Position numbers and translations under genes: made by a program. A DNA stretch of 64,000 bases from Mangifera indica (taxonomy: Eukaryota; Streptophyta; Magnoliopsida; Sapindales; Anacardiaceae), in assembly GCF_011075055.1 (NCBI RefSeq), contig NC_058151.1:8264251-8328250 (forward strand), in the 5' to 3' direction. Shown piece by piece: positions 47,711-64,000 of this stretch. The notes beneath the pieces were generated by a model. It was not told the DNA's origin. It worked only from the letters and a program-made list of their open reading frames with translations, and did no database searches. Position 1 is the stretch's first letter. Every line of letters begins with the position of its first letter.

Positions 47711-48500
47711 TAATTTTTTAGAATAATTTCAAACTTTATGCTATTTTTCAGTTTTAAGAAAAACTGCGTCAGCCTCCAATATTACGTTCTTGGTTCAGCC
47801 CTTGGGTTTGTTTATACTGTTGTCGCGCATGTTTCTATCCCAAGGTATCAATTTTTCTTAAAATTCAAAATTATAGAAATCTATCCATTTAATATAACAA
47901 TAAAATTATATGTATCTATTTTTGATATATAATTTATATACACAGATGAGAATTTATTTCACAAATAAATTTTAAGATAAATGCCAAACCATTCTTAGTA
48001 TTTGCCCCAGTTATCAATCTTCAAACTTCAAACATACAATAAATATTTTGATGGTGGACTCTTGCAATTTTAAAAGGCCACATTCTACTAAATTGCAACA
48101 ACACAACTAGATACAACAAAATTATGCAGAGCCTAGTGTTAAGTAAGTATATTTTAGGCAGAAATCTCATATATATAATTCAAGACAGTCAAAATTACGT
48201 TTTAAGATTTTTAATATGGTGACTTTGGCTATTTACTTCATGCCAATTAAGAAGTTAGCACAATATTGAAAGTGACAATGATTTTGATATACTAGATAAT
48301 TTATCCGTACGATTTTAAGAAAATATCATAAAAGAGAAAAAATTTTATCAGCCAAAAAAATATGTAGAATGTGACGTTGGAAATTGGAACTTTACCACGT
48401 TACAATAAGGAATGAGTGTTGTTATGTGTATAAATAATATATATAAATAATATGTATATGATATATACATATAATATATATAAATAATATATATAATTTT
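47711..48500. other. Intergenic DNA right of copia II
   Basis: AT-rich, no recognisable gene, repeat or RNA. The TATATAAATAATATATA stretch at about 48425-48500 is simple sequence. Confidence 0.5.
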
Positions 48501-48504
48501 GTTA

Positions 48505-49045
48505 ATAAAAGTGTGTGTATCTCTTTTGAGTATACAAATAAATACATAATTGTATATTATTATGTGATTTGATAATTTTAAATTAAATATAAAATAACAT
48601 TCAATCACATAATAACATATATATATCGGTATTCATTTGTGTATTCAAAGTGGGTACATATAGTATTACTCTAATTTTATACACAAATAATAATATGTCA
48701 TTATGTTATTAAATAATTTTAAATTAAAAATAGAATAATATATAATTATATGATGATATATCATTATTCATATATTTAATTTTATTAATATGAAAAAGTT
48801 AACAAGAACTACCTGTTTTTTCATAATTAATTCAACTTTCTTTGTTAAAATTGACTTTTGGTCATGAATTATTATTTAAAATATCAATAAAATTATGTGT
48901 ATAATTTTATATATAAATAATGATATATTATCATGTAATTGAATGTTATTTTATTTTTAACTTTTAATTATCCAATTATATGATTATAGGTTGTGTTTAT
49001 GTATAAAATTATATACAAAAATTGTTTATATAATACTACTTTTAA
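48505..49045. mobile_element. Cluster of palindromic AT-rich MITEs
   Basis: Three neighbouring units at about 48510-48650, 48655-48795 and 48890-49020. Each has left and right arms of the type ACAAATAATGATATATTATCATGTAATTG and its near reverse complement around a TTTTTAAATTTAAAA centre. The same unit recurs at about 4.0, 16.2, 24.5 and 58.7 kb. No coding capacity. Confidence 0.65.
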
Positions 49046-49309
49046 AAGAATAACAAATTAGATGCTATGACGAAATCACTATTTTGAACCCAAACTCCGA
49101 TAAAATAATGATTTTTTATTTATTTAAAGTAATAGAAATAATTACATAAGAGGACTCGGAGATCATTTTTCAGAGAGCAAAAACTTAAAATTAATAGTTT
49201 TGGATAGGATTTATTAACGGATTTAGACGACTAAATAAAGATAAAATATTCATACCAAACTTTTTTTTTACTATTATTCAATACAATACGAAACTAATAC
49301 CATATATTT

Positions 49310-50220
49310 TAAGGATTATTTGATTCTTAAAATTATATTATTTTATTTGATTTGTTAGTAATAAATATTATAATAATATTTTCTTATCAAAAATAGTATA
49401 AAAGAAAATATAAATACAATCTGATTACTATTTTCATTTTAAGTATTAAAAAATTATTAAGGTAATTTTGATTTTATTATAATTATATTCTGATTTATTA
49501 ATTTTTTAAGATCAAAAAACCCTATTTTTAATTAATATATCATATAATATAAAAAAAATATTTTAGAATAATTATATTCAATGACATTTAAGTAAAATAA
49601 TTTATTAGTATCTTTTGTTACTTTTAACCGAAACAATAATTATTTATATTTAATAATATTTTAAATAATATATTTTCAAAATAATTTTTCAATTTTGATA
49701 ATAAATATTATCAAAACCAAACACCCCTCAAAGGTCTTTTGGTTCTAATAATTTAAAAATTACCTTGTTAATCTATCTTTTATTATTTACATTACTTTAT
49801 TTGGTTTGTCAGTAATAAAATATTACGGTAATTTTCTATTACCAATGCTAACGTGGTAGGTAACATAAGTGGTAATCTGATTACCACCTTCACCTTATAT
49901 ATTAAAATATTATTAAGGTAATCTTGATTTTATTATAATTATATTATTATTTATTAATTTTTTGAGACAAAAATAAATTTAATTTTAATTAGTATAACAA
50001 ATAATATTAAAATATTAAAAAATAATTATATTCATTGACGTTTAAGTAAAATAATTTATTAGTATTCTTTTATTATCTTTAACCAAACATAATAATTATT
50101 TATACCTATCTAATTTGATCAAATGTAGTAATAATTTATATTCAGTAATTTTTTAAGTAATTTATTTTCAAAATACTCTCTCTATTTTGGTAATAAAATA
50201 TTACTCAAACCAAAAGCCCC
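49310..50220. mobile_element. Two adjacent copies of a TTTGGTT-ended MITE
   Basis: Copy 1 about 49310-49735 and copy 2 about 49735-50220. They share a GGTAATTTTGATTTTATTATAATTATATT-like block and a GACATTTAAGTAAAATAATTTATTAGTAT-like block in the same order. Copy 2 has visible inverted ends (AAAGGTCTTTTGGTTCTAATA and reverse complement of AAACCAAAAGCCCCTTT). End type is reminiscent of Harbinger/Tourist MITEs; family assignment is tentative. Confidence 0.55.
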
Positions 50221-51480
50221 TTTAGTCTTTTCTTCTTCCCTTTTTTTTTTTTAAGATTTTGCTGAGAAAAGATATCTAAATTCTCTCTCTCTCCTGCTAG
50301 GTGTGACTTACTTTATTGAAAGTAGATTTGTCCATGGTCAGGTTAGCTCCGACTCAGTTCATCAACCTACAAGTTGGGTTAGACCTTAGGTCTACACAGT
50401 GATAAACCTTCAGGTCGAATTGATCTATAGAAATTTTAAGACACTGAATCAGGGTAAACTGGCATTAATCGGGTTATTCCATTTAAATATAAATTAATTT
50501 TCAATTATTAAAACCGATGAGAATACTCTGAACATTTTATTTATAATCTTTTACTTATGATAGAAGAATATCATAGTTACATAATGAAAAATATTTATTT
50601 ATATACTGTATACTTATAAACATAAATAAAATATATATGTTATACCGTTTATCTAAATGAATTGAATTCATTTGATATTGGATCTATTTGTAATATTTTA
50701 TAATGATAAAATTAAAATAAAAATAAAATTATAAATATAAAAAATTATTACTCGTGAATTCAGACAATTTTAAAAGAGATTTGATGAGAAAAAATATAGT
50801 TGAAAATATAATAAAAAAATTGAGATTGAGAAATTTGTAAATAAAATTAAAAAATAAAAAAGATTTGAATTGTTTATATAAAAGAAAAAAATAAAACAAT
50901 TCCTACGCTTCTACATGTGGCAGAGGCAGCACAACTATCATTTATTTATTTTTTAAAAGTGAAGGGTCGGCCAGGCCAACAATGCTATTTATTTTTTAAA
51001 ATTTTTCTACATTGATGGGCAGACCAAGCCAACATATAGACTTAATATTTAGGCTCACAATTTGATATGAAAGATTTATAAGTTTGGTTTGATATGCTAT
51101 AATATCAAATCGAACACTTTTGGGTTAGATTTTAATCTCAAGCTTCTGACCAGCCTCTATTCAGCCCGGGCAATTGACATGTTGAATTGAAAGTGTTACT
51201 TTGGTTTAAAAAAATATAATAATAAAGAATGATGAAGTTGGCCAAGGTTAGAAGTGAGTGAGCCAAGTGTTAACCGTGAGCTGTCACCTTTGCTTAAAAC
51301 TGGCGCTACTACTGTCTGTCATATTCGGCCGTATATTCTGTTTCATTTTCACATTGATAATGACACGCAACCGACTATTTCTCATTTTATAATTTTTGCC
51401 AATCGCATTTCACCACACCACCCGTTACTTATCATTAATCTCTGTGTTTGTGTGTATAGATATAGGGAAAAGAGCTATGT
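50221..51480. other. Intergenic repeats upstream of element 3
   Basis: Contains a polypyrimidine stretch near 50230-50300, diffuse phrases such as GGTTAGACCTTAGGTCTAC, and AT-rich filler. The 80-codon frame at 51254-51496 has no recognised domain. No gene called. Confidence 0.45.
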
Positions 51481-52148
51481 TCCACCCAAATTTTAATCCA
51501 ATTGTTTTGACACCTGATAAAAAAATTTAAACAACCACCTATTTCTACACTATCATTAAGCTTTTTATTAAATACAAAGGTAAAACATCGTTTTACTATT
51601 TATATTTAAATTATATAATTTAATCACTTTTTTTCTTCTGATTTTAAAAATTAACTTTTATCTTTATACCTAAATTTTAAAAAGTGACTTTTAACCCCTT
51701 AAATTCTTAATTTTTTTTTCACTTTTCCTCCAATCATTGACGACAACGTGACTGAAGAGAAAGTAACGAGTATCATCCAGATCTAGATAATACTTATTGA
51801 CCTCCATTAGATGACTCCGTATGCTTGTTGTCCAGAATGGACGACGAAGTGTCGTCCAGAATAGATGACACTTTATCGTCCAAAGATCTAGACGACAGTC
51901 GTCCTCTTTGGACGACGATCATCATCTAGAGTTGACCTTTATACGAAAACTCCTTTATCATTGGTCTGTCATTGTCGAAGAAAGTGACTGAATTTTGGGA
52001 GGAAAAAGTAAATTTTTTAAAACTTAATTTAGGAAAAAAAGGTTAGTTTTTTAAATTAAAAGAAGGAAAATAAGATAAAATTTTAATTATTTAATATTAT
52101 TGTTAAAATGACAAATTTGCCTTGAGATTTGACTAAAAATTGGGTGGG
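51481..52148. mobile_element. Non-autonomous long-inverted-repeat element 3
   Basis: Left end CCACCCAAATTTTAATCC pairs with the reverse complement of the right end (CCACCCAATTTTTAGTC). Arms of about 250-300 bases pair, for example TTTTAAAAAGTGACTTTTAACC with the AAAATTTACTTTTTCC side of the other arm. The core has GTCGTCCA/GGACGAC words. It ends about 15 bases before the TATA box of the UGPase gene. No target duplication found. Confidence 0.7.
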
Positions 52149-52291
52149 AAATTGTCCTTTTCCGCTATATATATATGTATATATATATCTATAGTATTCA
52201 AATACACCCATACATTCTATTTTCTTTACTCTCACTTTCTTTTCTAAATCTTCCAGATTCCTCTTCTTCGTTCTCATTACGTTTCTCTTCA
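52149..52291 (+). promoter_or_regulatory. Core promoter and 5' UTR of the UGPase gene
   Basis: A CTATATATATATG TATA element lies at about 52165-52177, followed by a pyrimidine-rich leader (TTTCTTTACTCTCACTTTCTTTTC) in the next 100 bases. Start codon at 52292 (context TCAATGGCC). Everything upstream of about 52148 belongs to the inverted-repeat element. Confidence 0.65.
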
Positions 52292-58431
<6,140 letters not shown>

Positions 58432-60610
58432 GTCTAAGCAGCCTTTAACAAATTTGAACGTCTTATCTTTGTCGTTGAAGAAGATTGAGTTGAGTTACAA
58501 CTTTATTTGATGGTAATGTTTTCGTTTTCATCTAGAGATCAGTTTTGACACTTAAATTAGTATTTCTTCAATATAATAATAATGTTTGCAGTTTGATAAT
58601 GATTTTGAATTGGCAAATGAAGTAAAAGTTAGCGGTCTTGATTGGCCTCATAATAATTAGGGTCTAAAATTTAAAATCTTTTTGGAAGCTCTAATAATAG
58701 TTCAATAAGACTATTTGCATAATTTTGTATACAAATAATGAGGTGGTATTATGTGATTGGATGTTGTTTTATATTTAATTTTTAACTATCCAATTGTTGT
58801 TTTTACTCATAATAGTTTTCCTCAGGTGTATTTCTTTGAAAAGGAAATATGATGTTGAATGAACGCATTTAGATTTAAATGGTGGCTGAAAATTAATAAT
58901 ACAAGATTTAAAAAAAAAAAACTAGCTACTGGCATTAACATATAAGATTTGGAAAGAAAATAGTAGAGGGGTAATCTTGGAATGAATCATGATACATTTC
59001 AATTAATATTGGAGCTTAAAAAGAGATTGAATGAAGTTATATAACGCTACTCAAAACGTAAGGGAAATGATTCTGTTCTCCCACATTTATTTTTTTCAGT
59101 ACCTTTAGCCCATCTTCTGTATTAGACAAGGGTAAAATGGGTTTTAATATTACCGATGGTTCTCTAGGAAGAAACATTTTAATTATTTTGATCTAAGATC
59201 TGAAGTAATATGTATCCAATATGTAAAGTTTATCAACTCTTGTAACACCGGAAATTAACATAAATACTATTGTTTGATTTAAGTTTTGTTAAATGATTGG
59301 TCTACACTCAAACACCATGATAGATTTTCAAAATATAGAACTATAGAAAAGAAAATGGTATGTGTTTGAAATTTCTATTTGATCAAACTCAGAGGTGCCA
59401 ACCAACCAGTGGATAAGCCCAAATGGACATCAGGCAAGAAGCAATCCTAACCATTTGAGTTAAACCTATAGCACATGTCATCGCATGAATTATGCTCATC
59501 TCAACATCTTAATGTCATGAATATTCATGATAGGCAAATGGCACGAGCATACAACAAATAAAATAATGCAAGATATAAAATGTTTAGATATCAAAAAAGT
59601 CTTTATAAGTTTAACTTTTGAAGTATTATTAGATATGATGGCCAAAGGATGATGACAACTTAGTAGTCCTTTAGCCCACAAGCTGTTGAAATTCTATTTA
59701 ACGTATAAACTTCCCAATAAGTGACTAACAATTAAACAATGTTAACTTAATCATCTGTAAAGTGAAGAATTTTTTTTAAAATTTAAACCATAGTTATATT
59801 GCTACTAAAAAATGATTCATCCAAATTTTTCGGTTTGACATCTTTATAAACAAATTGTCGCGAATGTGGACATGATTTTTCTCTTATTTAAATTAAAATT
59901 ATAGATTAAGATCCTGCTATAAGGAGTTTGAATGCACTTTTTGCATATAAACAAAAATAAAAAAAAAAGGAGGAAAAACATATTGAGGAAAACAACAATA
60001 GTTTTACATTACAAGAACAGTGACATAATTCTCTCTTTTTATCGTAATTGCACACATTAGTTAATAAGAGAAATCACATTAATACAAATGTTATATAGGG
60101 AGCCTATTCTAAGTCTCCACATGTCATCAATTGATTTAATGTAATTGTTTTACTCCCGTACAATCTATAGTATCTGTAATCAATTTGGGTTTTGGTTTGA
60201 GTTTTCTTCATTTTCAACCTTTTTTTTTTGTTTTTTATGTGTGCGCTTCAAAGGGCATATGTATAATCTGAATTTTAACTTTAACACACAATTTACAAAT
60301 CCATTCGAACATCTGTCATGCTGGAAGTTTTATGTGCCAATTCATCAAATCAACATTACCAGACAAATTAATATCTTCTTCCATTTGGCAATATAATTAA
60401 CCTACCTGCCCTGCTATTCTTTGAACAGTTGGGAGATCATCTGTCATATAGTATATTAGTCTATGCACAAAAATGTCATACCAAAACATTTCCAAAATCA
60501 GGCACAAGTTCCACAAATTTTACTTCTCCACTGAACATCAGCATCAATAAAAGTTAGATTAAAATCGATGACGCTTGGGATTTTAAGTCCAGTAAACAAA
60601 TCTGGCTATT
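58432..60610. other. UGPase 3' UTR and intergenic DNA
   Basis: The 3' UTR probably ends by about 58620. At about 58715-58800 there is a MITE remnant (ATAATTTTGTATACAAATAATGAGG and TATCCAATTG blocks). A TGTAACACCGGAAATTAAC phrase near 59239 could be the edge of an old gypsy LTR. Nothing else recognised. Confidence 0.5.
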
Positions 60611-60611
60611 T

Positions 60612-60825
60612 TTGTGGTTTACGTACTCCCATGGGTCATCTCCAAGGAGAAGCACATTGTTCTCCTTGTCGACAAATACAAGCTGCTAGCTTGATCTAAG
60701 AGGGTCTTCCAACATCCCCCCCAATTCCAAACATCTGCGCCACCTTTTCTCGCAACTCATTATAGTTGCTGAACTGGGAGATGTCTAGTGAGCATCTAAT
60801 GGACCCAACCCTGATTTAGACCTAT
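60612..60825 (-). pseudogene. ARF pseudogene: C-terminal PB1 domain fragment
   Basis: On the minus strand the translation gives CSLDISQFSNYNELREKVAQ then MFGIGG. After a one-base frame change it gives MLEDPLRSS, a TAG where tryptophan is expected, then QLVFVDKENNVLLLGDDPWE. This is the PB1 (domain III/IV) of an auxin response factor, which mediates ARF and Aux/IAA pairing through the basic face and the D-D acidic face. It is broken by the frameshift and stop and ends after DDPWEYVNH. It continues the fragment at 62411-63460 across the inserted LTR. Confidence 0.85.
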
Positions 60826-61104
60826 AGACCACATAGACCATTCAGCAATCGAAGGGCCAATAGAGTGAAAATAATATGTGAAGAAGATGATGTAAAAAAT
60901 GTCATGTATGTAGGTAGAACAATAATCAAAGTATGATTAAGGGATATAAAAGAAGGATGAAACTTGTATCTACTTCTTTGCCTTCTATAGTGATATAGGA
61001 TGAGGAATTAAGTTCCTCACTTGAAGAATCTCTAAAGGAGTACACCTTTCAAGCCAAATCTTACAGAGAGGAGAGAGCTTTTAGTTTGTTTTTGAGAGAA
61101 AGTA
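60826..61104 (-). other. ARF pseudogene flank left of the solo LTR
   Basis: Non-coding DNA between the PB1 piece and the LTR, with a GAGAGGAGAGAG purine patch. It is plausibly intron remnant of the ARF pseudogene. Confidence 0.4.
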
Positions 61105-61109
61105 AAGTG

Positions 61110-62410
61110 TAAATATGCTTATGTTAGTTCAAAATGAACTAAAATACACTTTATAAAATGGTGGCCCATTTTACAATTTCAAAATTCTTATTTGGCCTAA
61201 CAAATTCATAATTTGAAACTTTACCATGCATATATATCAAATATATACCTTAGCCACAATTTCATCTTACTAACATTTTAACTTTTAAAATATTATTTTT
61301 TATACCCATATAACATTTTATATAGTTTTTATTATCTTTTGGATGGTGCTAGCTATCCTTAGATAATTAATACTCCTTTTAGAAAGTTTGGTTTATTGGC
61401 ATAACCTTTTAGGTTCATCGTGGGGTAGTCATGAGTCATTTTTCAGATGATCCAAAAGTGCATTTGAAACTTAATGGCTATGGTAAACAACTAGCAATGT
61501 GTCATAGCTGCTAAACCATGATGAAGAAATACTCCATCGAACCTAATATCTTTGATTGTACATTCTATGTAGGTAATATCCTTCCGTTGTTCAATCTAAA
61601 TCGATTTTGGACCCATGGATTGTCAAAGTCTTAGCTTCAATTCTTTACAAATCATCGATTTAAACATTCAAAACATGTCATAACGAACATCCTTCTTATG
61701 ACTTACATTATACTCTGGCCAGAGATTTGATTTCCAATATTTATCGATGTTTACTTCAGGACTCAAATCTGGATTGCATCAATAGATATTCAAAACCCAA
61801 TACTTTTTGAGTTGGTGCATCTCATCTTGACCATCATTCTTCTGCATATACAAATAGCACATGACCAGTATAACTTATCTTACGAGATGTAGTTAACCTC
61901 GTATATATACACCATATGAATCACATACATCTGTATTAAATCTAACCATAATGTCTCAAGTCAAATGATTACTTTGTACATTAGTATAATCTTACAATAA
62001 GTCATTAACTACAATTTTATGACTATGTGACTTAACATTATTGGTCATATTCGAAAAAGGGTTCTTTAAATGTTAATCCATGCTAATACCCTAATGATAT
62101 GACTTTTATCATCACATGCACTAATGCCATCTCATAACATTTAACAAAGATATTCAATATGCCTACTATGTGATGTAATTGTCTAAGTTCTATTACATTC
62201 GCATGAAACAATTTGATGATTCAGTTTGTATTAAATGAGTCATTCGGACAATTCATATATATACTTTATATTATTACAAAATAAAGGAAACAACTTATAC
62301 ATATGAATAAAAGAACTACTTCTTTATTAATAAATTATTTAAAAGATTATATACAAGATGAAATGTCTTGAAACCGACAACATGAATGGTTCCTAGGGCA
62401 TACATTAACA
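61110..62410 (-). repeat. Solo copia LTR, copy B
   Basis: 1301 bp. On the minus strand it starts TGTTAATGTATGCCCTAGGAACC and ends GCATATTTACA. It is flanked by the exact 5-bp duplication TAAAG (61105-61109 and 62411-62415). No internal region, so a solo LTR left by recombination. Same family and orientation as 37313-38603. It splits the ARF pseudogene. Confidence 0.8.
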
Positions 62411-63460
62411 TAAAGCAGGCTATAGTTACTCACAACTCATTTCAACGAAAGTCTGGTCTTGGGTTTGCTAGTCAATTTGCCTAGCATTATGCATTAACTT
62501 AGATGAGTCTTGATTACACCTATATAAAGAATTATGAAACCCAAAATCACCTGATGGCATTGAGGAGACATCAGGATCAACTGAAATAGAAAATCTAGAA
62601 ACTGTGGGGAGGAGAAGTCTAGATGGATCAATATTAACACCAAATATAGTGAAATTTTGGGTATCTATGTTACAATTTTCAGGTTCAACTGTAGCATCTT
62701 TCCTATTGTGAGATGAAAGAAGTGACATTGAATTAACAAAAGCATGAGCCTATGAATTTGTAAACTTTGCCCCCCTTATAATTGTTGGGTTAAATGCTCA
62801 CTTACCATAAAGTGACTAGTTCTAGAAAAGTTCAAAAGATTGCCACTACCTTCAGGCAAGGAACCTAGCATGGTCTGCATAGGGCTAACAAAAGCTGGAA
62901 CCTCTATGTTTGATTCCATTAAGTCTGATTTAGAAAATGATGATGAAGACACATTTGGCAGTTGTCTCTGCAAGATCTAATCACTTTGAATATGAAGTTT
63001 ATCTTGATAACTGTGTTGTTGTCGTGGTGTCTGTTCCTTTGGATGGTTGTTGAGTTGCTGTATAACGTGCGTTGGCATATTTTTTGTTAATATTTGGGAT
63101 TACACCTGTAGCACATCATGAGGAATTGATTGCTGAATTGTTTATTGCTGCTACTTCAGTTTCATCAATGGATTATGACTGCCACTTTGTTGAACAAATT
63201 AGAAAGGTTGCTGCAACTACATGAAATGCTACCTCAGGGGATCTACACTCTATATACCAATAGCCAACATTACCTCGTACTGTTGATTGGGATAATTTCC
63301 TAGAAATGATGGATTCGATCTATGTTGCATCCAAGGAAACATACTCACTGAGTGAAAATTGAGGGTGGTTAGACCCTGTTCTCTAGCTTCCCATCTTAAC
63401 CATATCAAGCTATTAGCTAATTCATCTTTATTATTTGTAGCAAGGTGATAGAAAACAATA
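62411..63460 (-). pseudogene. ARF pseudogene: glutamine-rich middle region
   Basis: Reading leftward from about 63450: NKDELANSLIWLRWEAREQG, LTTLNF, MFPWMQHRSNPSFLGN, NQQY, QQPF, SGSHNPLMKL, QQSIPHDVLQ. Then at 62973-62776 comes QRQLPNVSSSSFSKSDLMES, MLGSLPEGSGNLLNFSRTS, and at 62728-62468 NCNIDTQNFTIFGVNIDPSR, DVSSMPSGDFGFHNSLYRC, QDSSKLMHNARQID. These are the hallmark blocks of activator-type (glutamine-rich) ARFs between the DNA-binding domain and PB1. Several stops and frame changes are present. The DNA-binding part is not seen; it may be lost or lie beyond the window. I do not assign ARF5/7/19 versus ARF6/8. Confidence 0.85.
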
Positions 63461-64000
63461 ATCTACTTAAAACAAAGAAAACACCAATAATAAGAAGTTG
63501 GTGGCAATTTATTTAATAGGAAGATGTATAATCTTGATAAATGATTTTTTAGTCCCTCATTTATTAATCAATTACTAGTTCAAGTGTTCCCTATAACATC
63601 CATTCATTTATGTTTAAATGTAATCATAATGACAGTAGATTAAGAAAAAAACATGCAAGGCAGGAATTAGTTATATAAGTTTCCAACAATTCCTCACACA
63701 AAATGAACACAAAGTAGGCAACTTTGAAATTCTGCAACTTTGATTTTACAACAATAGAAATAAGATGTGATAGGTCTCCATTTGTAATGCAGATTATTGA
63801 ATGGAATTATAAAATATGAGGAAGAAATTTTTATTGATTATTGATGAGAATTACAACAATGTAATATGAGATTCAATTAGATGCTACAACTAATTTGATG
63901 AAGGTACTACACTTTCTACAACCAAGCTACTTGGCTGTTATAATAATAATACATACTCACTGCCCTTCCATCTAAACCTTCCTAGTTTATATATCCTTCC
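63461..64000. other. Right edge, no gene recognised
   Basis: AT-rich DNA. If the ARF pseudogene came from a spliced gene this would be intron, but no further ARF coding sequence is visible. The last 200 bases (TTATTGATTATTGATGAGAATTACAACAATG, given in part) have the flavour of an LTR region; unsupported. Confidence 0.35.

Overview
This is a nuclear segment of a eudicot-type plant genome. It is AT-rich, its genes carry GT-AG introns, and its repeats are Ty1/copia and Ty3/gypsy retrotransposons, a Ulp1-carrying Mutator-like element (MULE), long-inverted-repeat elements and small MITEs. I cannot name the species. Only two host genes look functional, one near each end; nearly everything between them is transposon-derived.

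Layout: 0.95-3.4 kb (+) is a REVEILLE1/7-type single-MYB clock transcription factor. 4.3-5.1 kb is a long-inverted-repeat element. 5.2-15.9 kb is a decayed Kaonashi-type MULE with a Ulp1-like protease relic (+), a MURA transposase relic (-) and a different long tandem array near each end. 16.56-24.36 kb is a young full-length copia element on the minus strand (389-bp LTRs, 5-bp target duplication), inserted into a MITE. 25.6-38.6 kb is a mosaic of decayed gypsy LTRs, a gypsy gag-protease relic, a truncated copia and a solo-type LTR. 40.56-41.49 kb is a second long-inverted-repeat element. 41.67-47.71 kb is a very young copia on the minus strand (286-bp LTRs, 2 differences) with a nearly intact pol but no gag; in the gag position lies an array of short hairpins. 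48.5-50.2 kb holds MITEs. 51.48-52.15 kb is a third long-inverted-repeat element that ends just before the TATA box of a complete 21-exon UDP-glucose pyrophosphorylase gene (52.29-58.43 kb, +). 60.6-63.5 kb (-) is an auxin response factor pseudogene split by a 1.3-kb solo LTR.

Most notable: (1) the hairpin array at 45.96-47.27 kb, about 25 or more short stems around a TTCNG-like core whose stem bases change in compensating pairs; (2) an in-frame stop in exon 2 of the REVEILLE gene, where exon 2 is a multiple of three and skipping it restores an open frame; (3) a duplicated 3' splice site in the UGPase gene; (4) a similar series of covarying palindromes in the gypsy LTRs. Both host genes act independently: one regulates circadian and auxin-linked transcription, the other makes UDP-glucose for sucrose and cell-wall synthesis. 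The remaining content records successive transposon insertion and decay, with many W-to-stop and R-to-stop transitions typical of methylated, silenced DNA.
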